Source of the DNA: Sphingomonadales bacterium UBA1936 | Lineage (GTDB): Bacteria; Pseudomonadota; Alphaproteobacteria; Sphingomonadales; Sphingomonadaceae | DNA length: 64,000 bases | NCBI GenBank assembly: GCA_002336985.1 | Contig: DDFE01000151.1 | Coordinates: forward strand, 1-64,000 | Direction: 5' to 3' | In this document: one piece after another, positions 34,258 to 42,965 of the stretch | Numbering within the stretch: position 1 is the first letter of the stretch | Layout: each line of letters opens with the position of its first letter | The notes under the pieces: generated by a model | Seen by the model: the letters and a program-made list of their open reading frames with translations, nothing else | Databases searched by the model: none | Told to the model about the DNA's origin: nothing | Program-made: the position numbers and the translations under genes

Positions 34258-35512
34258 GCTTCATCAAAGATCCGCTTTTGCCAACACGACGGAGCAGCCT
34301 CCATTGGAACGCGATCATCGCCCCTTCCCCGAGCGAAGTGGCGACGGCTGCACCGATCATGCCAAAGCACGCGATAAAGATGATTTTTGCAACGACCAAT
34401 ATGATCGTCGAAAAGATGGTAGCCTGCATGAAATCGCGAAACTGACCGGTCGCAAGCAGGGCAGTGCCAATCATCACTGAAGTAAAATTTAACAGTGCTG
34501 AGACGCAAAACAGACGCAAGATCAGCGCACTCCCTGCAAATTCGGTTCCAAATGCGACGTGGAGCAATGACGGCGCCAGTAGGATAATCAGCAGCATTGC
34601 AGAAACAGCGAGCGGTATTGTGGCTTTCAGTGCTCCATGCAAATGACGCACGACTGATTGAACACCGTCCTTCGCTGCGCGCGCAAATGCTGGAAAGATC
34701 ACCCCGGAGTAAAGGAGAGACATCGACAGCATCAACAAGTAAATTCGCAAGGATGCAGCATAGATGCCAGTGTCGTGCTTTGACACAAATATGCTGACGA
34801 TAAACAAATCGGCCGCTTGGCCAAGACCGCTAATCACACGCGACAGACCTATGGGCCCCGCCTTGCGACCGAGCTTCAAAATCTCATTGAAATTCGGCCT
34901 GTCAATCTTTCCTGTGACCTTCATCGCCCACCACAAGAGACCGGAGGCGGCAATCAGGTCACCGACCACACGCGCCACGGCAAACGCATAAATTCCATGC
35001 GGCCACCCCAAGTTGAGGAACGAGACAGCAGTCAAGAAGGTCACGACCGGCGACATGATGTTGTAAGCGCCCAAGACGTCAGACCGTTCGGTTGCGGGCG
35101 CCAGCCACGCAGGAGCGATCGCGCCAATCGTCAGCGATAACACAAGGATAGCCATCAAGCCGGGAATGGTGGATCCGGCGTAAGCGAGGGCAAGCATCGT
35201 TCCCAGGAAAATTACGGGGATATTGGTAACCAGTCGAAATGCGATGACAACCCCGACGACTCCGGATGCACTCTCTGGATCCCTGCTGACCGTTCTAATG
35301 GCGATGCTGTCGGTCCCGAAATTCGACAGTATCAGTCCGTAGACCATGAATGACAGAGCCAATGCCATGTGACCAAGTTCAACTGGACCTTGTGATCTGG
35401 CCATAAGGGTGAAAAGCGCCAGACCCGCAGCCGCTGCGACGATGTTGGCGACCGCCACCAGAAAAAACCGTCGCATCGGCTTATCTTTTGCCAAGGGTCC
35501 AACCTTGAACAT
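34247..35512 (-). CDS. Oligosaccharide flippase (Wzx/MATE-like)
   Basis: A 421-residue polytopic protein with about 12 membrane segments and the polysaccharide-biosynthesis-protein pattern (FFLVAVANIVAAAAGLALFT, then FGTDSIAIRTVSRD, then GQAADLFIVSIF, then MIGTALLATGQ). Such proteins flip lipid-linked glycans across the inner membrane. The ATG at 35512 follows AGGTGAGGA; a GTG at 35527 is possible. Presence of a flippase shows that the locus product is exported. A polymerase or ligase is not obvious in the window unless the 36734-38386 protein has that role. Confidence 0.87.
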   Translation of the reverse strand: MFKVGPLAKDKPMRRFFLVAVANIVAAAAGLALFTLMARSQGPVELGHMALALSFMVYGLILSNFGTDSIAIRTVSRDPESASGVVGVVIAFRLVTNIPVIFLGTMLALAYAGSTIPGLMAILVLSLTIGAIAPAWLAPATERSDVLGAYNIMSPVVTFLTAVSFLNLGWPHGIYAFAVARVVGDLIAASGLLWWAMKVTGKIDRPNFNEILKLGRKAGPIGLSRVISGLGQAADLFIVSIFVSKHDTGIYAASLRIYLLMLSMSLLYSGVIFPAFARAAKDGVQSVVRHLHGALKATIPLAVSAMLLIILLAPSLLHVAFGTEFAGSALILRLFCVSALLNFTSVMIGTALLATGQFRDFMQATIFSTIILVVAKIIFIACFGMIGAAVATSLGEGAMIAFQWRLLRRVGKSGSLMKPSV

Positions 35513-35664
35513 ATGTAAGATCCTCACCTGGCCCGACCGGACCAGAGGATCTGGGGTCGCCGGTGCTCAAATTGTTTCGTCAACGCCGGGACAGCTTGGC
35601 ATTGCCCGAGTTCGCCCTAAGAGAAGCTGAGGTTCTGTCGACAATTAATATCGAAAGGTCCGTC

Positions 35665-36642
35665 ATGATTTGGCGCTGCCCCCGCTGCCAGTCGAAATTG
35701 ATTGCGCAGGAGCATAGCCTTCAGTGCACGTCGTGCAATTCCGGTTATGAAGTTATCGATGGTATTCCGGATCTGCGCGTTGACGTCGACAGCTGGATCG
35801 ATTTCCAAACTGACCTTGATCTTGCGCGGACGCTTGCCGCGACGGAACTGACGCTCGAAGAAATGATCCGAGCGGTTTACTCGGCGCGACCGGACTGGGA
35901 CGCTGCCCGAATAACCCGTCGCACGCGCGAGGTGCTCGCTGCACCGCGTCAGATGAGCGAGCAGGTCGCTGGCTGGCTCGCCCGCCCTACTTCAAAGGGC
36001 CCAATCCTTGATCTGGGATGCGGCAACGGACCGATGGTCGTGGCGCTTCTTTCGGCAGGCCGAGAATGTGTCGGCATCGATGTGTCTATGACCTGGTTGA
36101 TCGTGGCCCAGCGAATGGTTCGCGACGCCGGTTATGCTCCAGTCCTTGCCGCCGCCGTCGCCGAAGCGTTGCCATTTGAAAATGAGTCTCTCGCTTCGGT
36201 CGTTTCGCTCGACGTGATCGAACATGTCCGCGATGTGCCTCGCTATATGCGTGAGATCGATCGTGTCGTGCGACCCGGCGGTTTCGTGGCCCTCTCGACT
36301 CCCAATCGCTACAGTCTTTCGGCCGAGCCGCACGTGTTCGTCTGGGGGGTCGGCTGGATCCCGCGCCGATGGCAGAAGCAGTTCGTTCGATGGCGCAGCG
36401 GCAAGACCTACGACGATACGATTCTTCGCAGCCACGCTGAACTCATGGACTTGATAAAGCGCAACAGCACCTTCGCGGTATCGACTATTATACCCCGAAT
36501 TCAAACGCACCACATTCAAAACTTTTCCTGGGCAAAGGCGGCCATCGCAAATCTGTATAACTGGCTCGTAGGATTGCCGGCAACGCGCATCATCTTCCGT
36601 GTCGTCGGGCCTTTTTTCCAGATAGTCGGCGTGAAAAAATGA
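35665..36642 (+). CDS. SAM methyltransferase with N-terminal zinc ribbon
   Basis: A 325-residue protein. The zinc ribbon uses Cys5, Cys8, Cys21 and Cys24 and ends in GIPDLRV. The SAM domain has ILDLGCGNGPMVVALL, GIDVSMTWLIVAQRMV, AEALPF and SLDVIEHV. It is paralogous to 25435-26472, with the same order of motifs and the W-x-P-x-x-W segment near residue 240. AAGG lies six bases before the ATG. It likely methylates a glycan or carrier. It stands alone, divergent from the flippase. Confidence 0.84.
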   Translation: MIWRCPRCQSKLIAQEHSLQCTSCNSGYEVIDGIPDLRVDVDSWIDFQTDLDLARTLAATELTLEEMIRAVYSARPDWDAARITRRTREVLAAPRQMSEQVAGWLARPTSKGPILDLGCGNGPMVVALLSAGRECVGIDVSMTWLIVAQRMVRDAGYAPVLAAAVAEALPFENESLASVVSLDVIEHVRDVPRYMREIDRVVRPGGFVALSTPNRYSLSAEPHVFVWGVGWIPRRWQKQFVRWRSGKTYDDTILRSHAELMDLIKRNSTFAVSTIIPRIQTHHIQNFSWAKAAIANLYNWLVGLPATRIIFRVVGPFFQIVGVKK

Positions 36643-36733
36643 CGAGTCCTCAATCCTCGCACTTCATTATGCGATTGCCACGGGACGGATAGGAAGTTCG
36701 ACGGCGAAAGCGGCCTAAGAATGCAGGCCTCGC

Positions 36734-38386
36734 TCATAGGGGCCGAGGATATGTCATACGTGTTGCAGGAGGATTACGAGTCAGCACCGCGGTGTTACCA
36801 ATTTGCACTCTGTGCGGGTAATTTCGTAGCACCCAGCGGCCCAGATTGGGCATGCGGTCCACTGCCGTCTCACCATCAATCCTGAACGACCACAAATTTG
36901 AGGCCCATATGATCGCCTCGGGGCGCGTTCGGTCCAGATCGTTGATGAGAGAATTTTCCGAGTCGGAGCGGGCATAGGATAGATAGGTGAACCGCGAGCA
37001 GGACGGCAGCCCCGTCTGCAAATACCTCATTCCATCATTGTCAAAATTCACCAGGCAGCGTTGGTGTGTCGTTCGAAGTGCGGCAGCCACGGCCACCGAC
37101 TCGTGCGAAACGAGTGTGCCGTTGGCAGGAAAGCCCGAAACAACATATGACAGGTTGCGCTTGATGGCGCCAACAGATGCCCAGGTTGAATCGAGCGAAC
37201 CGAATATCAGACCTGCACCGACACAAAGCCCGATCAGTGGCAGTGGTGCCATGGCGGCATTGCCGGGACGGAAGCACTGTAAAACGCCGATCAGTGTGAG
37301 AATAAGGCAGGGAATCCCGAATTGCGTATGCTGCACATCAGGACGGGACAATGCAATCTGAACGAACGCTAGGTTGAGCAATAGAAGGATCGCCGCCAAC
37401 GTAACGGGCAGAGGATCATCCTGCTTCTTGATTTTCGCGTGAAGGGTAGAAAATAGCAGAGTTCCAGAAAGGCACGCGGATGCCGCGATCAGCAATTGGG
37501 TTCCTCGAAATAGATGATGCTCGACACTCCTCGGCGCCCCGCCGCCGTCGGGCGGAGGCGCCGACAGCCAGAAATAGATATTGTTGAGATGACCCAATAT
37601 TCCGTTTGGATCGAACATCGCGATCAATGCAATAACAGCCGCCCCCGACAGACATATGACTGATACTTGCTGCACCTTCCTCTTAATTATTAGCAAATCA
37701 AGCAAAAAGACTGACAATATCGCGATCCCGATCAGCCCTCTGTTATAAGACCAAAACAGTCCTACGGCCGCCGAAATGCCGAGCAAGATCGAAAAAAGAA
37801 GATTGGCACGAAAATTTCGTTCGCCCAGTAAAGCAATGATGCAAGATAGTTCGATAAATAAGAACAAATCTCTCACAGACGGCGCTCCTTGATGGAGCTG
37901 TGGATGGTCTATTCTATAGCCATTGACGGAGACAAATAATAAAACTGTTAGGATTGTCGCTAAAACTTGGGTCGAATAACGTCGTCCCGCCATTACGAAT
38001 AGACAATGCGCAAAGGTCAACATCGTCATTCCGGTAAGAAAAGCGTTGATGGCCCTGACAGCACTTATCGTTCGATCCGGCCCCCAGATCGCCCAAGCGA
38101 TGTCATATGGTATATAATCCAGCATCCCATGGGCAAGTATCGGGTAAGAGCCTGGCGGTCCGATTCCGACCGAGGTGGCGAGCCCCAAATATTCTCCTTC
38201 ATGAAATCGGTCTACAACCGCACTTCCAAAATCAAGGCGCAGACACACAAAAGAGACGATCATCAAGATCAGCAAGCTACAGATCCGCGTCACGGTTCGC
38301 CGCCGTAGAAAATTATTGATTATATTAAATGCTGGAGGCGAATTGACCAATGCAGTTTCTGCTTCGACGTGGTGACGCTGTGTCAT
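36734..38386 (-). CDS. Polytopic membrane protein of unknown function, GT-C-like
   Basis: A 550-residue protein with about ten to twelve membrane segments and a periplasmic-looking C-terminal domain of about 130 residues. A conserved-looking acidic loop (DRFHEGEYLGLA) follows the first helix, the place where GT-C glycosyltransferases keep catalytic acids. It could be a glycosyltransferase or a glycan polymerase/ligase; none of these is proven. The gene is visibly more AT-rich than its neighbours (for example around 37670-38000), which suggests later acquisition. It lies between methyltransferase and GT2 genes, on the minus strand. Confidence 0.6.
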   Translation of the reverse strand: MTQRHHVEAETALVNSPPAFNIINNFLRRRTVTRICSLLILMIVSFVCLRLDFGSAVVDRFHEGEYLGLATSVGIGPPGSYPILAHGMLDYIPYDIAWAIWGPDRTISAVRAINAFLTGMTMLTFAHCLFVMAGRRYSTQVLATILTVLLFVSVNGYRIDHPQLHQGAPSVRDLFLFIELSCIIALLGERNFRANLLFSILLGISAAVGLFWSYNRGLIGIAILSVFLLDLLIIKRKVQQVSVICLSGAAVIALIAMFDPNGILGHLNNIYFWLSAPPPDGGGAPRSVEHHLFRGTQLLIAASACLSGTLLFSTLHAKIKKQDDPLPVTLAAILLLLNLAFVQIALSRPDVQHTQFGIPCLILTLIGVLQCFRPGNAAMAPLPLIGLCVGAGLIFGSLDSTWASVGAIKRNLSYVVSGFPANGTLVSHESVAVAAALRTTHQRCLVNFDNDGMRYLQTGLPSCSRFTYLSYARSDSENSLINDLDRTRPEAIIWASNLWSFRIDGETAVDRMPNLGRWVLRNYPHRVQIGNTAVLTRNPPATRMTYPRPL

Positions 38387-38483
38387 TAGGACCTTCTGTG
38401 CAAACTTGGCGCGGATGACGGTCGACCGACAATTGTCAAATCAAGGTGATTCATACAGTCCGACAGGAAACGCTCAAGAAGAG

Positions 38484-39512
38484 TTACCGCGTCGCAAGGC
38501 GGTCCTCCATATAGTGGGACCGCGGCCTTATGCCTAACCGAGTCGCACACACGACAGCCACGAATGTTGCGGACGCGTAGATGTGGTAGCACCAATGCAG
38601 TAAAACCGCGACGAGCAGACCGTCAGGACGCATTCGCCGCGCAAGAAAACCAAAGAAAACGCGATTGAGGAATAGGTAGCCGAAGATCGCCACGAGCGTC
38701 GCAACAAAGGCCGGCGGGAACGCAATTGTTCCGGCAAGGGAGAGCAGAATCAGGCCGGCAAAAAGTGCGGATGCGCGTTCACGCGCCGCTACGTTCAGAT
38801 CAGCCCCGGCAGTCTGCCCATCGGCGATCAGTCCAGCCCATGGATAGGCGCGCCGCACGACGTCCGTGTGCCAGACGCGGAAGAGGCTCCAGTCTTTACA
38901 GTGTTTACCCTGCGCTTCGGGTACAAGCCGAATTTGATAACCAGCCGCTATCACGCGCGCGCCGAGTTCAACGTCTTCGATACTGGGATGCCGGAATAAC
39001 TCTGCGTCATACCCGCCGGATGACAGGAAGATGCGACGCTGCATCATCCCTATTCCCGACCAAAAGGTGCTTGCCTGTCTTGGCGAATGCTGATGGAAGT
39101 GGTGGTGCCGTAAATTTGCGTATAAGCTCGTGTACCTGAGAGATCGCGGGCGGTCGTCATAGGAACCGAACGCTGCAACGGCACCGGTCTTCGCAACTTC
39201 CGCCGCCAGCAAATCCAGCGCATCAGCAGCGATGATCACGTCGGCATCGACAAAGAGAAGCAGTTCGGAGGTCGCGACGATGGCGGCAGCGTTCCGTCCG
39301 TGGCCAGGCCCCTTGGGCGAGCCGTCGTTCTTGAGTATCTTCACTGGGAATGCTGTCGCGATCGCGTGCGTTCGGTCAGTTGCGCCATCGTCAAAAACGA
39401 TCACTTCGTCTCCCGGACGGACCTGCGCGCAGATGGCAGCGAGGCAATCGCCTATCGTTGCTTCGGCATTGAACGCGGGAATAATGACCGCGACACTGGA
39501 TCTCCGGCTCAT
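38484..39512 (-). CDS. Family 2 glycosyltransferase
   Basis: A 342-residue protein with a full GT2 domain: VAVIIPAFNAEATIGDCL, DEVIVFDDGATDRT, GPGHGRNAA, LLLFVDADV (the DxD motif) and HPSIEDVELGARVIAAG. Two or three membrane helices follow (about 255-320). The ATG at 39512 lies two bases after the stop of the fusion gene with AAGGTAAG before it; a TTG at 39518 is less likely. It would add a sugar to the lipid-linked intermediate. Confidence 0.9.
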   Translation of the reverse strand: MSRRSSVAVIIPAFNAEATIGDCLAAICAQVRPGDEVIVFDDGATDRTHAIATAFPVKILKNDGSPKGPGHGRNAAAIVATSELLLFVDADVIIAADALDLLAAEVAKTGAVAAFGSYDDRPRSLRYTSLYANLRHHHFHQHSPRQASTFWSGIGMMQRRIFLSSGGYDAELFRHPSIEDVELGARVIAAGYQIRLVPEAQGKHCKDWSLFRVWHTDVVRRAYPWAGLIADGQTAGADLNVAARERASALFAGLILLSLAGTIAFPPAFVATLVAIFGYLFLNRVFFGFLARRMRPDGLLVAVLLHWCYHIYASATFVAVVCATRLGIRPRSHYMEDRLATR

Positions 39513-39514
39513 AT

Positions 39515-41929
39515 TCAACTTACCTTCGACCGTGATCTCGTGTGATCAGGGGCAGCTTCAACGTCTTCGTGGTACTCCTTTTCGACGTTTACGCTCCACA
39601 GGTCGTTGTTTGCGCCAAGGACATTTTTGACCGCCAACATCGCGGTAAGCATGGAATGATCCTGGTTATTGTAGCGATGCATGCCGTTTCGTCCCACGAC
39701 CTGCAAGTTTTTGAAGGCCGCCAGCCAGCCTCGGATCATATCAAGCGATTCTCGATACTCGCCGTCGTAGACCGGATAGGCCTTGGGCTGCCGTATGACA
39801 GTTCCATCGACAACCGCGGTCGCTTTGGCGAGACCGAGCGTTTCCAGTTCGGATGCCGCCTGCCTAATCAGCGCAGCATCGTCCGAGGTCCAGAGCGCAT
39901 CCCCGTATTGACAGAAATATTCCATCCCGATGCTGGAACGGGTCTCGTCGGGAACCATGTGCTCAGACCAGGATCTGAAATTTTGGATCCTTCCGACTTG
40001 AACGTCGGGACTATGAATATAGATCCAGTTGTCGGGGAACAGATCACGGCCTTCGAGTATCAGGGTCACGATGAGGAAATCGCGGTATTTCAGTTTCTTC
40101 GCCGCAAGTATTATGGGTTCCGGGGCTGGTGGTTTCATCGCCAGCACAAGGTCCGATATGGGCATCGAGGAAATAAACTCGTCAGCCTCGAAATTGCTGG
40201 TTTCATCAGCATCAATCGCATGCACTCCCAACGAGGTGACGCAATCATCATTGTGAAAAACCGATTTCACGACTGATTTTGTGCGAACCTCGCCTCCGTT
40301 CTCACGAATGCTGTCTCGAAAGGCTTCCCACATCATGCCGGGTCCGAGCCGCGGATAGTCAAACTCCTCGATAAGGCTGGACGTATCGTTCGCGCCTGTC
40401 AGCGCATTCCAGATCGCTTTGCGCAATGATAGGTTCTTAATACGCTGGGCGGCCCAATCGGCCTGAAGTTCGGTACAGGGCATTCCCCAAACCTTTTCCG
40501 TGTAGCTTTTGAAAAAATGCAGGAATAATCTTCCGCCAAAGCGGTTTGTTATCCATTGCTCAAAATTGTCTTCCGACGTGTGTGGTTTGAAGTGCCATTT
40601 GGCATAGCTCAGAATGATACGGAATGACTCGTATATTCCCATGTTGAACAACGCATTGAAGATCTTGAGAGGGTATGCGTAATATTTACCGCGATAGTAG
40701 ATCCGGCTCAATCTTGGCCGTTTCAAAAATTCTTCGGGTAGCACTTCGCGCCACAACTGCTCGACCGACGATACTTTCGTAAAGAAGCGGTGTCCCCCGA
40801 TGTCGAACCTGTAGTCTTTGTACACTTCTGTCCGAGCAATCCCACCGACCTGGTTGGATTCTTCGAATACGACGACATGGTGCTTGTCGCTGTGCTTGAT
40901 AAATTCATAGGCGGCGGTCAGTCCGGCCGGCCCGCCGCCGATAATCCCCACAAGCGACTTTCCCTCGGACATGACCGGACGCTTGGTGATGTTTTCGGAT
41001 TGTTGTCTGCGGTACCATTCTATTGTCAGGTCGAGGCCGTCGGAGAGGGACGTTGATGGCGACCAGCCGATGGCTTCTATTGCCCTCGTTATATTGGGAC
41101 GACGGACGCGCGCGTCTCCCTGTATGTCGTCTTTGTAGACGATCCTGGACGTCGACCCAGTCTTTCTAATAATTAGGTTTGCCAAATCCCTCATCGAGAT
41201 TTCGTCGGGGTTCCCCAGGTTTATCGGAGAGCCATCCGCCGCCGGTACACGCATGAGTGCGATCAGCGCGTCAACCATTTCGGATATGTAACAAAATGAG
41301 CGCGTCTGGGTGCCAGCGCCGAAAATCTGAATCTCGTCGCCATTCAGCGACTGAACGACGAACTGCGAAATGACCCGTCCATCATCCGGGCGCATGCGAG
41401 GGCCATAGGTATTAAATATTCGTGCAATGACGACGCTGACGCCGTGCTGACGGGCGTAATCGCGACACAAGGTTTCAGCGACGCGTTTCCCTTCGTCATT
41501 GCAAGCGCGCGGTCCAACACAGTTTACGGCGCCGACATAATCCTCTGTTTGCGGGTGAACATCCGGGTCCCCGTACACGTCGCTTGCCGAAGCGTGAATG
41601 AGCTTGACGCCATTGGCACGACAGTGCTCGAGCACATTCAGCGTCCCAAGAAAATTTGTCCTCAATATACCGATCGGGTCGTGTTGGTAATGTCTCGGTG
41701 AAGCGGGGCACGCCAGATTGAAGACCCAGTCAAGGTCGAAATCAGGCAGCGGATCTCTTATGTCGCCGTTGATGAAAGTGAACCTGTCTGACTCAGAAGC
41801 ATCACGCAAATTGCGAGAGGTACCAGTTTCCAGATTGTCCAGGCACCACACCGCGTGCCCCTCAGCGAGAAGCTTCTCGCACAGATGCGACCCAATGAAT
41901 CCAGCCCCACCGGTCACCAAAATTTTCAT
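39515..41929 (-). CDS. Fusion of UDP-xylose-synthase-like SDR (catalytic Thr and Tyr replaced) to FAD-dependent oxidoreductase
   Basis: An 804-residue fusion. Residues 1-310 are a UXS/UDP-glucuronate-decarboxylase-like extended SDR: GGAGFIGSHL, NLACPASPRHYQHDP, VYGDP, DEGKRVAET, ARIFNTYGPRM. Compared with human UXS1, Thr118 is Ala115, Glu120 is Asp117 and Tyr147 is Asn144, while Lys151 (Lys148) and Arg277 (Arg274) remain, so normal decarboxylase chemistry should be lost or changed. From residue 320 (MSEGKSLVG) a complete FAD domain begins with [15 protein letters not shown] and IGGHRFFTK, of the UDP-galactopyranose-mutase/amine-oxidase type seen in polysaccharide loci. No stop or frameshift separates the two. 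It precedes a GT2 gene with two bases between. Confidence 0.87.
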   Translation of the reverse strand: MKILVTGGAGFIGSHLCEKLLAEGHAVWCLDNLETGTSRNLRDASESDRFTFINGDIRDPLPDFDLDWVFNLACPASPRHYQHDPIGILRTNFLGTLNVLEHCRANGVKLIHASASDVYGDPDVHPQTEDYVGAVNCVGPRACNDEGKRVAETLCRDYARQHGVSVVIARIFNTYGPRMRPDDGRVISQFVVQSLNGDEIQIFGAGTQTRSFCYISEMVDALIALMRVPAADGSPINLGNPDEISMRDLANLIIRKTGSTSRIVYKDDIQGDARVRRPNITRAIEAIGWSPSTSLSDGLDLTIEWYRRQQSENITKRPVMSEGKSLVGIIGGGPAGLTAAYEFIKHSDKHHVVVFEESNQVGGIARTEVYKDYRFDIGGHRFFTKVSSVEQLWREVLPEEFLKRPRLSRIYYRGKYYAYPLKIFNALFNMGIYESFRIILSYAKWHFKPHTSEDNFEQWITNRFGGRLFLHFFKSYTEKVWGMPCTELQADWAAQRIKNLSLRKAIWNALTGANDTSSLIEEFDYPRLGPGMMWEAFRDSIRENGGEVRTKSVVKSVFHNDDCVTSLGVHAIDADETSNFEADEFISSMPISDLVLAMKPPAPEPIILAAKKLKYRDFLIVTLILEGRDLFPDNWIYIHSPDVQVGRIQNFRSWSEHMVPDETRSSIGMEYFCQYGDALWTSDDAALIRQAASELETLGLAKATAVVDGTVIRQPKAYPVYDGEYRESLDMIRGWLAAFKNLQVVGRNGMHRYNNQDHSMLTAMLAVKNVLGANNDLWSVNVEKEYHEDVEAAPDHTRSRSKVS

Positions 41930-42174
41930 TGCTTGCCCCCAAGCTGATTCTCAAGATCGAATAAGCACCGATACACTAGCGGCAGCGGTCCTAATTTACA
42001 TTTAAACGATGGTTATGCGGATTGGTTTGGCGAAGCAAGCAGACGAAATGACTGGGAAATTTCGCGCCTGCCCCCAAACGAGACCCTAGATTGGCGCACC
42101 CGAAAAGCTAATAGCCTGCCAGCGAAAACGTAAAGGCGGGTGGCCAAACATAAGGCGTTCCCCGGCCCGCAAGG

Positions 42175-42411
42175 CTAGCCGACCGACGGGTCGCTTCCTG
42201 TCGGCTGTGCAGGCGTCGTGTTCGCGTTGCCACCGTAAGTTTTGATGTAGTATTTCCGTTCCATAGCAGTCGCACGCTGCCAGCCATCAAAATAATCGCG
42301 AATAAAAAAAACTCTGCAACGTCGGCATGTCGTGAACAAAGTCGATTCACCTCTGCTCCTGCGTGGACGCTTGGGTTTATGACCAAAAATCCAGCACCAA
42401 AGATGACCCAT
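42175..42411 (-). CDS. Small Cys/His protein of unknown function
   Basis: A 78-residue protein starting MGHLWCWIFGHKP, with Cys6, His11 and a later TTCRRCRVFF, a possible C-H-C-C metal site. This layout recalls small phage-related zinc-binding proteins (DUF1660 type), though the match is by eye only. AAGGGC lies about eight bases before the ATG. It stands alone between the glycan locus and the MNT-HEPN gene. Confidence 0.5.
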   Translation of the reverse strand: MGHLWCWIFGHKPKRPRRSRGESTLFTTCRRCRVFFIRDYFDGWQRATAMERKYYIKTYGGNANTTPAQPTGSDPSVG

Positions 42412-42965
42412 GAAATTGCCCTTAGTTCCGGCGCGACGATCTCTGCACCATTGGAGACGCATTTCAAACGGGAAATCAGCGGCACGACCGGCCGAAATGT
42501 TCCGCTATTGGACGCTATGAGCGGTTCAACCAAGCAGAAGACCAAATACGAAACCTGTTCTGAGCTTGGAATCCTCTCGATAATGGTGCGCGGTGCGGTC
42601 GAGAAAACCGCCCATCACTTTGCCTCTCCTAACTGCCCAAGCAACGCTACAATCTCGACCTCGGATTTCCGAAAAGCTTGAGCGGCCAAGGCCAGAGATG
42701 CCGGAACCTCGGGAGAGCGCGAGCGATCCTAGTCCAGCAGGAATCTCCTTGCAAAGTGCTGAGCTTTCGAATGCGCATTCTAGCAATACGATTGATGCGC
42801 GGAGACGTGAAATCGAGCTACCGGTCATCCCAGTTGTTACCGTCGTACGAAACAATCTGCACGCTGCGCCTGATCGAGGTTTCATCATTCGCCGGCCGTC
42901 TTGATGTACCATCGGCGACCCTACCATTGTGCTTTCACCGCGACCGCCGCTAGACTCGGCAGGCC
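42412..42965. other. Intergenic stretch upstream of the MNT-HEPN gene
   Basis: About 550 bases. Overlapping open frames of 100-130 codons on both strands match no family and lack good start signals. No repeat or mobile element was seen. It forms the boundary between the glycan locus and the following genes. Confidence 0.4.
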
